A stretch of 45,895 nt of DNA from Hyphomicrobiales bacterium (GTDB taxonomy: Bacteria; Pseudomonadota; Alphaproteobacteria; Rhizobiales; Beijerinckiaceae), in the NCBI GenBank assembly GCA_900473415.1, contig UCLR01000022.1, forward strand, positions 1 through 45,895. The letters run 5' to 3'. Position numbers and translations under genes: made by a program. A model generated the notes under the pieces. It ran no database searches. It worked only from the letters and a program-made list of their open reading frames with translations, and had not been told where the DNA came from. This document shows positions 7,228 to 14,681 of this stretch, in pieces; the first letter of the stretch is position 1, and each line of letters starts with the position of its first letter.

Positions 7228-8571
7228 TCAGACCGCGCGGCTATACTGCCGCGGCGGCTGGTCGAGATGCGCATCGAAGACCGACGCGACCTTGCGCACG
7301 AACAGGCGCGCATTCTCCGGCAGCAGCACGCGGCTGCCATCGAAGCTGATGAGCCCGTCCTGCGCCAGCTGGTCGAGCTTGCGCAGCGAGGGCGCGAGCA
7401 CCCGCGCATCGATCGGGTGCTGCGCGCAGATCGCGTCGATGTCGACGGTCAGGTCGCACATCACCCGCTCGATCAGCTCGGCGCGCAGGCGATCCTCGGG
7501 CGTCAGGCGATAGCCTTTGCCGATCGGCAGGGCGCCGTCGGCGATCCGTTCGGCATAGCGGCCGATCACCACCTCGTTCTGGATGTAGCCCTGCGGCAGC
7601 TTGCCGATCGCGGAGGCGCCGAGCCCGATCAGCGCCTCGCAGGGGTCGGTGGTGTAACCCTGGAAGTTGCGGTGGAGCCGGCCTTGAGCCAGCGCCCGCG
7701 CCATCGGGTCTTCCGGCAGGGCAAAGTGATCCAGCCCGACGCGGACATAGCCGGCCTCGGTGAGCAGCCGGGCCATCAGCTCGGCCTGCTCGTGCCGGGC
7801 CTCGCCATCGGGCAGGTCGGCCTCTGCGATGCGGCGCTGGTGCTTCTTGAACTGCGGCACATGGGCATAGCCGAAGATCGAGAACCGGTCCGGCTGCATC
7901 GTCAGGCATTGCTCGACCGTGTCGCGGCAGGATTGCAGCGTCTGCTTCGGCAGGCCGTAGATCAGGTCGAAGCTCACGGCCGCGATCCCGGCCTCGCGCA
8001 GGCCGGTGGTGACGGCCGCAGTCTGCTCGACGCTCTGGATACGGTTGATCGCCTTCTGCACGACGGGGTCGAAGCTCTGCACGCCCAGGCTCGCGCGATT
8101 GACCCCGGCCGCAGCAAGGGCTGCCGTCATCGCCGGTGCGAGCCGGCGCGGATCGATCTCGACCGCGATCTCCGCGTTCGGATGGATCGGGAAATGCTGC
8201 CGCAGCAACGCGACGAGCGCGACGAAATCCGCCGGCTCGATGATGGTCGGCGTGCCGCCGCCGAAATGGATGTGGCGCACGTCGAGCGGGGCGGAGAGCG
8301 CACCAGCGACCAGCGCGATCTCGCCGCGCAGCGCCGCGAGATAGTCGACGATCGGGCCGTCGCGCAGCGCCACCGTGGTGTGGCAGCCGCAATACCAGCA
8401 CATCGAGCGGCAGAATGGCACGTGCAGGTAAAGCGAGGTCGTCGTGCCCGCCTTGAGCTGCTTCAGCCAGCCGGCATAGGTGCCGGCGTCGATGCCGGCG
8501 TTGAAATGCGGCGCGGTCGGATAGCTCGTATAGCGGGGCAGGTGCTCGTCTCTATAGGGCGCGGCATGCAT
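7228..8571 (-). CDS. hemN: Oxygen-independent coproporphyrinogen III dehydrogenase
   Basis: Radical-SAM enzyme that oxidatively decarboxylates coproporphyrinogen III to protoporphyrinogen IX without O2, supplying haem for anoxic respiration. The 447-residue length fits HemN. The N-terminus RYTSYPTAPHF is the class signature, and the cluster motif HVPFCRSMCWYCGC has cysteines at 54, 58, 61 and 63; the extra fourth cysteine is as in E. coli HemN. SxGVQSFDP and the C-terminal HemN domain (GLGASAIGKL) are present, which separates it from HemW. It converges on nnrS with a 10-bp gap. An FNR-like site lies about 70 bp upstream of the ATG. Confidence 0.95.
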   Translation of the reverse strand: MHAAPYRDEHLPRYTSYPTAPHFNAGIDAGTYAGWLKQLKAGTTTSLYLHVPFCRSMCWYCGCHTTVALRDGPIVDYLAALRGEIALVAGALSAPLDVRHIHFGGGTPTIIEPADFVALVALLRQHFPIHPNAEIAVEIDPRRLAPAMTAALAAAGVNRASLGVQSFDPVVQKAINRIQSVEQTAAVTTGLREAGIAAVSFDLIYGLPKQTLQSCRDTVEQCLTMQPDRFSIFGYAHVPQFKKHQRRIAEADLPDGEARHEQAELMARLLTEAGYVRVGLDHFALPEDPMARALAQGRLHRNFQGYTTDPCEALIGLGASAIGKLPQGYIQNEVVIGRYAERIADGALPIGKGYRLTPEDRLRAELIERVMCDLTVDIDAICAQHPIDARVLAPSLRKLDQLAQDGLISFDGSRVLLPENARLFVRKVASVFDAHLDQPPRQYSRAV

Positions 8572-8633
8572 GGCACGCTCCGGTCAACCGGTTTCTGATG
8601 CCCTTTCGATAGACGCCGCGCCGGCGACATTCT

Positions 8634-8647
8634 TTGACTTACTGCAA
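8634..8647 (-). promoter_or_regulatory. FNR/DNR-like site upstream of hemN
   Basis: TTGAC-TTAC-TGCAA retains the TTG-N8-CAA frame and a near-consensus left half (TTGAC). Read on the hemN strand it is TTGCA-GTAA-GTCAA. The centre is about 70 bp upstream of the hemN ATG, a normal place for an FNR-type activator, and hemN is a classic anaerobically induced gene. The match is imperfect. Confidence 0.5.
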
Positions 8648-8702
8648 ATTGAAGGACAGAGCGTCCGGCCGCGGTTCTCCTCGACGGCCGCCATGTCGTT
8701 CC

Positions 8703-9446
8703 CTATTCGAACAGATCGGGATGGGCCGCCTCGGTCTTCGGCAGCGCCCGCAGGATCTCGGTGAGGTGATGGCGCATGGCGGCTTCCGCCTCCTCGGCGT
8801 CGCCCGCGTCGATCGCCGCCATGATGCGCCGGTGCTGCTGGATCAGCGGCAGCATCGCCTCCGGCCCCGGCAGGGTCAGCTGGCAAACCCGGTCCATGTG
8901 CGCCTTGATGTCCCGGATTGCCTCCCAGGCGAGCGGCATGCCGACGCCTTCGGTCAGCTCGACATGGAAGAGCTCGTCATAGCGCTGGAAGGTAGCGTGA
9001 TCGTTGCGCGCCGCGGCCTTGTCCTGCATCTCTAGGAAATCGGCGATCCGCTGCCGGCTCTGCGCCGAGAAGGACTGGCAGGCCTGCCGGACGATCGCGA
9101 CCTCCACCGCCTCGCGCACGAAGCGCGATTCCATCATCTTGCGCACCGAGAACTTGACCACGACCGTGCCGCGCTGCGGCTGGATGTCGACGAGCCGCGT
9201 CTTGGCGAGCGCGATCAGTGCCTCGCGCACAGGCTGGCGGGACACGCCGTATTTCAGCGCGATCTCCTGCTCCGACAGCCGCGTGCCGGGCGGCAGCTCG
9301 AGCGCGATGATCGCACGCCGCAGCTCGGCTTCGACACGTCCGGCCGCCGAAGCGCCCGAGACGACGGCGGGTGACGCCAACGAAAGGCTCAAGTCAAAAA
9401 CCTCCAGGGCCTGTTGCGTACCATACAACAACATACTACCATACAA
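8703..9446 (-). CDS. GntR-family (FadR/FCD) regulator of the uronate locus
   Basis: A transcription factor with an N-terminal winged helix (LPPGTRLSEQEIALKYGVSRQPVREAL, residues about 52-80) and a C-terminal all-helical FCD ligand domain (metal-binding Asp/His pattern in YDELFHVELTEGVG and the later HHLTEIL). FCD regulators usually repress sugar-acid catabolic operons and release DNA on binding the acid or an intermediate. It is divergent from dctP, so control of the TRAP-kdu-kdgF operon is the natural inference. The start is uncertain: the 9446 ATG lies inside a repeated TACCATACAA element that may be its own operator, so translation might begin further in. With this start it is 247 residues. 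Confidence 0.88.
   Translation of the reverse strand: MYGSMLLYGTQQALEVFDLSLSLASPAVVSGASAAGRVEAELRRAIIALELPPGTRLSEQEIALKYGVSRQPVREALIALAKTRLVDIQPQRGTVVVKFSVRKMMESRFVREAVEVAIVRQACQSFSAQSRQRIADFLEMQDKAAARNDHATFQRYDELFHVELTEGVGMPLAWEAIRDIKAHMDRVCQLTLPGPEAMLPLIQQHRRIMAAIDAGDAEEAEAAMRHHLTEILRALPKTEAAHPDLFE
9419..9446. promoter_or_regulatory. Tandem TACCATACAA repeats, candidate GntR operator
   Basis: TACCATACAA occurs at 9419-9428 and again at 9437-9446, 18 bp apart. The stretch is AT-rich against a GC-rich background and lies at the 5' end of the regulator gene, about 105-130 bp before dctP. On the other strand the unit reads TTGTATGGTA, resembling FadR-subfamily half sites. Autoregulation plus control of the divergent operon is inferred. 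Confidence 0.55.
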
Positions 9447-9550
9447 TCACTGCCGCAACCGACGAGGGGAGCAGGCAGCAAGCTTACGTTCGACGGGCCA
9501 GCGAACAAGCCGGGAAACGGCAAGGCCTCGAACCCACGGGAGAACGCACC

Positions 9551-10537
9551 ATGACCGCACGCCGCAGTTTCCTTGCCTATACCGCCGCACTGGCCTTCTC
9601 GGCCGTAGCTGTAACCTCCGCCCTTGCCCAGAACGTCACGCTGCGCTCGGCCGACATCCATCCCGATGGATACCCGACGATCGAGGCCGTCAAGTACATG
9701 GGCAAGCTGCTCGAAGAGCGCAGCAATGGCCGCATCAAGATCAATGTCTTCCATTCCGGCCAGCTCGGCCAGGAGAAGGACACGATCGAGCAGACGCGGT
9801 TCGGCGTCATCGACATCAACCGCATCAACATGGCGCCGTTCAATAACCTGATCCCGGCGACCAACGTTCCCTCGCTGCCCTTTATCTTCCGCTCCGTCGA
9901 CCACATGCGGAAGTCCATGGACGGGCCGATCGGCGACAATCTGCTGAAGGAGTTCGAAAAGCACGATCTCGTCGGCCTCGCGCTCTACGATTCCGGCTCG
10001 CGCTCCTTCTACAACTCGAAGCGGCCGATCAAGACCCCAGCCGACATGAAGGGCATGAAGATCCGCGTCCAGCAGTCCGACATGTTCGTCGCGCTGGTCT
10101 CCGCGCTCGGCGCCAACGCCACGCCGATGCCCTTCGGCGAGGTCTATTCGGCGCTCCAGACGGGCGTGATCGACGGCGCCGAGAACAACTGGCCGTCCTA
10201 TGAATCGACCCGCCACTTCGAGGTCTCGAAGTTCTATTCGGTGACCGAGCATTCACTGTCGCCGGAGGCGCTGGTGATGGCGAAGCGCAGCTTCGACAAG
10301 TTCAACGCCGCCGACCAGGCGCTGATCAAGGCTGCCGCCAAGGAATCGGTGCTCAAGATGCGCCAGCTCTGGGACGCGCGCGAGAAGGAGTCGGAAGCCA
10401 AGGTCAAGGCCGGCGGCGCCCAGATCAACCAGGTCGAGAAGCAGGCCTTCATCGACGCGATGAAGCCGGTCTACGACAAGTTCGTCACGGACGCGAAGCT
10501 CAAGGAAATGGTCGCGGCCATCCAGGCCGTGAACTGA
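9551..10537 (+). CDS. dctP: TRAP transporter solute-binding protein (DctP family)
   Basis: Periplasmic receptor that delivers an organic acid to the DctQM permease. The 328-residue precursor begins MTARRSFLAYTAALAFSAV with a signal peptide ending ALA-QN; the RRSFL sequence is Tat-like, although Sec export is equally possible. Family marks are the HSGQLGQEKDTIEQTRFGVI segment, the arginine-containing GMKIRVQQSDMF strand that binds a substrate carboxylate, and PFGEVYSALQTGVIDGAENN. It heads an operon with dctQ, dctM, kduI, kduD and kdgF, so an unsaturated uronate or related sugar acid is the inferred cargo. A 15-bp stem-loop follows the stop. Confidence 0.93.
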   Translation: MTARRSFLAYTAALAFSAVAVTSALAQNVTLRSADIHPDGYPTIEAVKYMGKLLEERSNGRIKINVFHSGQLGQEKDTIEQTRFGVIDINRINMAPFNNLIPATNVPSLPFIFRSVDHMRKSMDGPIGDNLLKEFEKHDLVGLALYDSGSRSFYNSKRPIKTPADMKGMKIRVQQSDMFVALVSALGANATPMPFGEVYSALQTGVIDGAENNWPSYESTRHFEVSKFYSVTEHSLSPEALVMAKRSFDKFNAADQALIKAAAKESVLKMRQLWDAREKESEAKVKAGGAQINQVEKQAFIDAMKPVYDKFVTDAKLKEMVAAIQAVN

Positions 10538-10552
10538 CCCTTCAGACATGAT

Positions 10553-10586
10553 TTGCGTCGGCGTGGCTCCGGCCATGCCGACGCAA
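10553..10586 (+). terminator. Intercistronic stem-loop between dctP and dctQ
   Basis: A 15-bp stem (TTGCGTCGGCGTGGC paired with GCCATGCCGACGCAA, one G-U pair) with loop TCCG begins 15 bp after the dctP stop. No U-tract follows, so it is more likely an mRNA-stabilising or partial-termination hairpin that raises binding-protein output over the permease than a full terminator. Confidence 0.7.
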
Positions 10587-10611
10587 GATCTGCCACGAAA
10601 CGGACACCACC

Positions 10612-11148
10612 ATGCACGCCTTCACACTCGCGCTGTCGCGCCTGTCGGCGCGATTGACGCTCATCGTGCTTTCGCTCGCCGGGTTCGGCATCCTGCTTAT
10701 GACCGCGCTGATCGCCTGGGGCGTGTTCGGCCGTTTCATCCTCAACGACACCCCGACCTGGGTCGAGGCCGGCTCCCTGCTGCTGATGGCCTGGTTCATC
10801 TTCCTCGGCGCCGCCGTGGGCGTGCGCGAGAGCGATCATCTCGGCTTCGAGGGCCTGCTTGCCTTCGTGCCGCGCCAGATCGAGGCGGCGCTCGTGGTGT
10901 TCATCCAGATCCTCATTCTCGGCTTCGGTATCGCGATGGTCGTCTATGGCCTGCAACTGGTTGAGAAGGGCTGGTCGGACCGCATTCCGCTGATCGGCAT
11001 CGCCAAATCCTGGGACTATGTCCCGCTCGTCATCGGCGGCGTGCTGATCGCCTTCTTTACGATCGAGCGCCTGCTCTTGATCGCGACCGGTGTGCAGCGC
11101 GCGCCGCTGCTCATCCAGTCCGAGCGCGCCGGCGGCGGAGAACTCTGA
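10612..11148 (+). CDS. dctQ: TRAP transporter small permease (DctQ family)
   Basis: A 178-residue four-helix membrane protein. Helices fall at roughly residues 14-40, 50-68, 92-115 and 132-155. The conserved WFIFLGAAVGVRESDHLGFE segment between helices 2 and 3 is the DctQ signature. It is the accessory subunit that joins DctM to couple solute uptake to a sodium or proton gradient. It lies 74 bp after dctP, the spacer holding the stem-loop, and 3 bp before dctM. Substrate cannot be read from this subunit. Confidence 0.92.
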   Translation: MHAFTLALSRLSARLTLIVLSLAGFGILLMTALIAWGVFGRFILNDTPTWVEAGSLLLMAWFIFLGAAVGVRESDHLGFEGLLAFVPRQIEAALVVFIQILILGFGIAMVVYGLQLVEKGWSDRIPLIGIAKSWDYVPLVIGGVLIAFFTIERLLLIATGVQRAPLLIQSERAGGGEL

Positions 11149-11151
11149 GCC

Positions 11152-12432
11152 ATGGAAATCTGGGTTCTCTTCGGCGTCTTTGCCGCGCTGCTGCTGATCG
11201 GCGCTCCGGTCGCCTTCTGCCTCGGCCTCGCCTCGCTGGCGACGGTGCTCTACATGGGCATCCCGCCCGTCGTGGTCTTCCAGCAGATCAACTCGCAGAT
11301 CAGCGTGTTCTCGCTGATGGCGATCCCCTTCTTCATCTTTTCGGGTGACCTGATGATCCGCGGCGGCATCGCCGAGCGCATCATCGCCTTCGCCGCCTCG
11401 CTGGTCGGGCATCTGCGCGGCGGCCTCGGGCAGGTCAACGTCGTGGCCTGCACACTCTTCGGCGGCATTTCCGGATCGGCGGTGGCCGACGCCTCGGCGA
11501 TCGGCGGCATCATGATCCCGCAGATGGTCAAGCGCGGCTATGCGGCCGACTATGCGGTCAACGTCACCGCCAATGCCGCCATCATCGCGCTGATGCTGCC
11601 GCCCTCGCACAACATGATCCTCTATTCGCTGGCGGCCGGCAGCGGCATCTCGATCGCCGACCTATTCACCGCGGGCATCGTTCCGGGCCTCCTGCTTGCC
11701 GGTTCGCTGATGGCGACCGCCTGGTTCGTCGCGGCCAGGCGTGGCTATCCCGCCGGCGCCTTCCCGGGGCTCGCCGCCGTGGGGCGCCATTTCGTCGTCG
11801 CCATTCCCGGTCTGATGCTGATCGTCATCATCTTCGGCGGGGTGCGCTCGGGCATCTTCACCGCGACCGAATCCTCATGCATCGCGGTCTGCTACGCGCT
11901 GCTGATCACCGTGCTGGTCTATCGCCAGCTGAACTGGAAGAACTTCGTTCACGCCCTGCTGGGCGCGGTCCGGACGACCTCGATGGTCCTGCTGATCATC
12001 GGCACCGCCGGCGCCTTCGGCTGGCTGATGGCCTTCCTGCAGGTTCCGCAGGCCACGATCAACGCGATGAAGGCGATCTCGGACAATCCGCTGATCATCC
12101 TGCTGCTGATCAACATCATCCTGCTGGTGCTCGGCACCTTCATGGACATGGCGCCGATGATCATCATCTGTACGCCGATGTTCCTGCCGGTTGTGAAGGC
12201 GATCGGCATGGATCCGATCCATTTCGGCGTGGTACTGATCCTCAACGCCGGCATCGGGCTCAACACCCCGCCGGTGGGCTCGGTGCAATTCGTCGCCTGC
12301 GCGGTCGGCAAGATCACCATCATGGAGTCGATGCGCTCGATCTGGCCCTTCTACGGCGCCAGCGTCGCCGTGCTCCTGCTCGTCACCTATGTGCCCGGCC
12401 TGTCGCTCTGGCTGCCGCGGCTGTTCCACTGA
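11152..12432 (+). CDS. dctM: TRAP transporter large permease (DctM family)
   Basis: A 426-residue permease with about 12 hydrophobic segments. Signature stretches are PFFIFSGDLMIRGGIAERI, the CTLFGGISGSAVADASAIGG loop lining the transport path, the ANAAIIALMLPPSHNMILYS segment, and GTFMDMAPMIIICTPMFLPV near the C-terminus. It starts 3 bp after dctQ and ends 10 bp before kduI, so transport and catabolism are one transcription unit. The length and all motifs are intact. Confidence 0.94.
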   Translation: MEIWVLFGVFAALLLIGAPVAFCLGLASLATVLYMGIPPVVVFQQINSQISVFSLMAIPFFIFSGDLMIRGGIAERIIAFAASLVGHLRGGLGQVNVVACTLFGGISGSAVADASAIGGIMIPQMVKRGYAADYAVNVTANAAIIALMLPPSHNMILYSLAAGSGISIADLFTAGIVPGLLLAGSLMATAWFVAARRGYPAGAFPGLAAVGRHFVVAIPGLMLIVIIFGGVRSGIFTATESSCIAVCYALLITVLVYRQLNWKNFVHALLGAVRTTSMVLLIIGTAGAFGWLMAFLQVPQATINAMKAISDNPLIILLLINIILLVLGTFMDMAPMIIICTPMFLPVVKAIGMDPIHFGVVLILNAGIGLNTPPVGSVQFVACAVGKITIMESMRSIWPFYGASVAVLLLVTYVPGLSLWLPRLFH

Positions 12433-12442
12433 AGGACCGATC

Positions 12443-13279
12443 ATGACCATCGAAATTCGCCAGGTTTCGCACCCCGAGGCCGTCAAGGGCTTCGACACGG
12501 CGGAGCTGCGGCGCCACTTCCTGATCGAGACGCTGTTCGCTGCTGGCGAGGTGACGCTCACCTACAGCCATCTCGACCGCGTCATCGTCGGCGGCGCCAT
12601 GCCCACGACGAAGGCGGTCGTGCTGCCGACGCCCAAGGCAGTCGGCACCGACGCCTTCCTCAAGCGGCGCGAGCTCGGCATCGTCAATGTCGGCGGGCCG
12701 GGCAAGGTCTCGGTCGCCGGCGTGGACTACGCGCTCGCCAAGCGCGACGCGCTCTATGTCGGCAAGGAAGCGGGCGAGGTTTCCTTCGCCAGCGACGATG
12801 CCGGCAACCCGGCGAAGTTCTACCTGCTCTCGACGCCGGCCCATGCTGTCCACCCGACCACGGTGATCAAGGAGTCCGATGCCAAGACGCTTGCGCTCGG
12901 CGAGCAGGCGACGGCCAACAAGCGCGTCATTCGCCAGTACATCATCCCCGGCGTCTGCGACACCTGCCAGCTCGTGATGGGCGTGACCACGCTGGAGGAG
13001 GGCAGCATCTGGAACACGATGCCCTCGCATGTCCATGACCGGCGTTGCGAGATCTACCTCTATTTCGACGTTCCTGCGGACGCCCGTGTCTTCCACCTGA
13101 TGGGCGAGCCACAGGAGACCCGCCACCTCGTCGTCGCCAACGAGCAGGCCATCCTCTCGCCCGGCTGGTCGATCCATTCCGGCGTCGGCACGAAGGCCTA
13201 TTCCTTCATCTGGGGCATGGGCGGCGACAATGTCGACTACACCGACATGGACATGGTCGCGACCGGGGACCTCCGTTGA
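12443..13279 (+). CDS. kduI: 5-dehydro-4-deoxy-D-glucuronate isomerase KduI
   Basis: KduI isomerises 5-keto-4-deoxyuronate (DKI) to 2,5-diketo-3-deoxygluconate (DKII) in pectin and glycosaminoglycan breakdown. The protein has 278 residues, the same as E. coli KduI. The zinc ligands fall at the same numbers as in E. coli: His196, His198, Glu203 and His245 (MPSHVHDRRCEIYLYF and WSIHSGVGT). An earlier in-frame ATG exists inside dctM; 12443 is chosen because it gives the family N-terminus MTIEIRQVSHPEAVKGFDT and follows AAGGACCG. The stop overlaps the kduD start. Confidence 0.97.
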   Translation: MTIEIRQVSHPEAVKGFDTAELRRHFLIETLFAAGEVTLTYSHLDRVIVGGAMPTTKAVVLPTPKAVGTDAFLKRRELGIVNVGGPGKVSVAGVDYALAKRDALYVGKEAGEVSFASDDAGNPAKFYLLSTPAHAVHPTTVIKESDAKTLALGEQATANKRVIRQYIIPGVCDTCQLVMGVTTLEEGSIWNTMPSHVHDRRCEIYLYFDVPADARVFHLMGEPQETRHLVVANEQAILSPGWSIHSGVGTKAYSFIWGMGGDNVDYTDMDMVATGDLR

Positions 13280-14049
13280 CGTCTTCACCCTTCGATTTGG
13301 GCGGCCGGACCGCGATCGTCACCGGGGCCAATACGGGCCTCGGTCAGGCGATCGCGGTCGCGCTCGCCCAGGCGGGCGCGGGCATCGTCGCGGTCGGCCG
13401 GTCGAGCATGGCCGAGACCAAGGCGCTGGTCGCCGAGACGGGTCGCCCTTTCCATGAGGTGACGGCCGATCTCGCCACGCTGGAGCCGATCGCCCGCATC
13501 GTCAGCGAGGCGGAAGCCGCCGCGAAGGCGGACGGCTCGCGCCTCGACATCCTGGTCAACAACGCCGGCATCATCCGCCGCGCTGACGCCATCGACTTCA
13601 CCGAGGCCGATTGGGACGCGGTGATGGATGTCAACCTGAAGTCGACCTTCTTCCTGACCCAAGGGGTCGCGAAGTGCATGCTGGCGGACGGCAAGGGCGG
13701 CAAGGTGATCAACATCGCCTCGCTGCTCTCCTTCCAGGGCGGTATCCGCATCCCGTCCTACACCGCTTCGAAGAGCGGGCTGGCCGGGCTGACGCGGCTA
13801 CTGGCCTGCGAATGGGCGGGCAAGGGCATCAACGTCAACGCCATCGCGCCGGGCTATTTCGTCACCAACAACACCGAAGCGCTGCGGGCCGATCCGGAGC
13901 GGAATGCTGCGATCCTGTCGCGCATCCCGGCGGGTCACTGGGGCAATCCGCAGGAGCTTGGCGGCGCCGCCGTCTTCCTCGCCTCGGACGCTGCGGCCTA
14001 CATCCACGGCGTGGTTCTGCCGGTCGATGGCGGCTGGCTCGCGCGATAG
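13276..14049 (+). CDS. kduD: 2-dehydro-3-deoxy-D-gluconate 5-dehydrogenase KduD (SDR)
   Basis: KduD reduces 2,5-diketo-3-deoxygluconate with NAD(P)H to 2-keto-3-deoxygluconate, which enters the Entner-Doudoroff route. It is a classical SDR with Rossmann motif TGANTGLG, LVNNAGIIRR, the catalytic Ser in NIASLLSF and the YxxxK pair in PSYTASKSG. A TTG start at 13276, overlapping the kduI stop as TTGA, gives 257 residues beginning MTSSPFDLGGRTAIVTG, close to the 253 of E. coli. No ATG lies at the right place; longer openings in the same frame run through kduI and are not real. Confidence 0.94.
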   Translation: MTSSPFDLGGRTAIVTGANTGLGQAIAVALAQAGAGIVAVGRSSMAETKALVAETGRPFHEVTADLATLEPIARIVSEAEAAAKADGSRLDILVNNAGIIRRADAIDFTEADWDAVMDVNLKSTFFLTQGVAKCMLADGKGGKVINIASLLSFQGGIRIPSYTASKSGLAGLTRLLACEWAGKGINVNAIAPGYFVTNNTEALRADPERNAAILSRIPAGHWGNPQELGGAAVFLASDAAAYIHGVVLPVDGGWLAR

Positions 14050-14058
14050 GAGATCAGC

Positions 14059-14400
14059 ATGAGCCACAAGGACGAACCCTTCGCCAGCGATGCGGCGCTG
14101 CCCTGGGAGCCCGCGGGCGAGGGCGTGACGCGCAAGGTCCTGACCTATCGCGACGAGGTGATGATGGTGCGGGTGCGCTTCGAGGCCGGCGCCATCGGCT
14201 CGGCGCATAGCCACCCGCATATCCAGTGCTCGCTGGTCGAGAGCGGCGTCTTCAAGATCACCATCGGCGGGCGCAGCCAGCGCCTCGTCGCCGGCGACAG
14301 CTTCCTGGTCCCGCCCGATGTGGTCCATGGCGCCGTCGCGGTGGAAGCCGGCACGCTGGTCGACGTGTTCACGCCGATGCGGGCCGACTTCGTGTCGTAA
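14059..14400 (+). CDS. kdgF: KdgF-like cupin, unsaturated uronate ketonisation enzyme
   Basis: KdgF speeds the conversion of 4,5-unsaturated galacturonate or similar monomers, released by pectate or alginate lyases, into the linear ketone DKI used by KduI. The 113-residue single-domain cupin shows metal-binding residues His50, His52, Gln56 and His90 in AHSHPHIQCS and PPDVVHGAV. The C-terminal DVFTPMRADF is the family's conserved tail with the catalytic Asp/Phe region. It follows kduD by 9 bp with AGGAGATCAGC before the ATG and ends the operon at a bidirectional terminator. No lyase, KDG kinase or aldolase is in the window. Confidence 0.88.
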   Translation: MSHKDEPFASDAALPWEPAGEGVTRKVLTYRDEVMMVRVRFEAGAIGSAHSHPHIQCSLVESGVFKITIGGRSQRLVAGDSFLVPPDVVHGAVAVEAGTLVDVFTPMRADFVS

Positions 14401-14407
14401 ACTGACG

Positions 14408-14429
14408 AAGGCGGCCGTCAGGCCGCCTT
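14408..14429. terminator. Bidirectional terminator between kdgF and minE
   Basis: AAGGCGGCC-GTCA-GGCCGCCTT is a perfect 9-bp stem with a 4-base loop. The two operons converge here with 17 bp between stop codons, and the hairpin also contains the minE stop codon in its loop. TTC follows on the plus side and there is no long U-tract, as is common in high-GC alphaproteobacteria. Confidence 0.75.
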
Positions 14430-14681
14430 CTTGCCCGCATCGAACGGGATCTCGATGTCGACCGCGAGCGTCGAGACCTGGGCGCCGCGCTCCATGCGGA
14501 CGCTGACCTTCTCGTCATCGACCTGCATGTGCTTCGAGATGGCGCGCAGGATTTCGTCGCGCAGCTTCGTCACCAGATCGGAATCGCCGACCGCTGCGCG
14601 CTCATGGGCGAGCAGGACCTGCAACCGCTCGCGCGCGGCGGGAGCCGACTGCGTGCGGGAGAAAAGACGGAGCAGGTTCAT
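14418..14681 (-). CDS. minE: MinE cell division topological factor
   Basis: MinE stimulates MinD ATPase at the membrane, driving the oscillation that keeps MinC away from midcell. The protein has 87 residues (E. coli 88). The N-terminal amphipathic membrane-binding helix MNLLRLFSR is followed by SAPAARERLQVLLAHERA, the MinD-binding helix region, and the dimerisation domain with LRDEILRAISKHM and VDIEIPF. Its ATG overlaps the minD stop by 4 bp. Standard minC-minD-minE order. Confidence 0.97.
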   Translation of the reverse strand: MNLLRLFSRTQSAPAARERLQVLLAHERAAVGDSDLVTKLRDEILRAISKHMQVDDEKVSVRMERGAQVSTLAVDIEIPFDAGKKAA

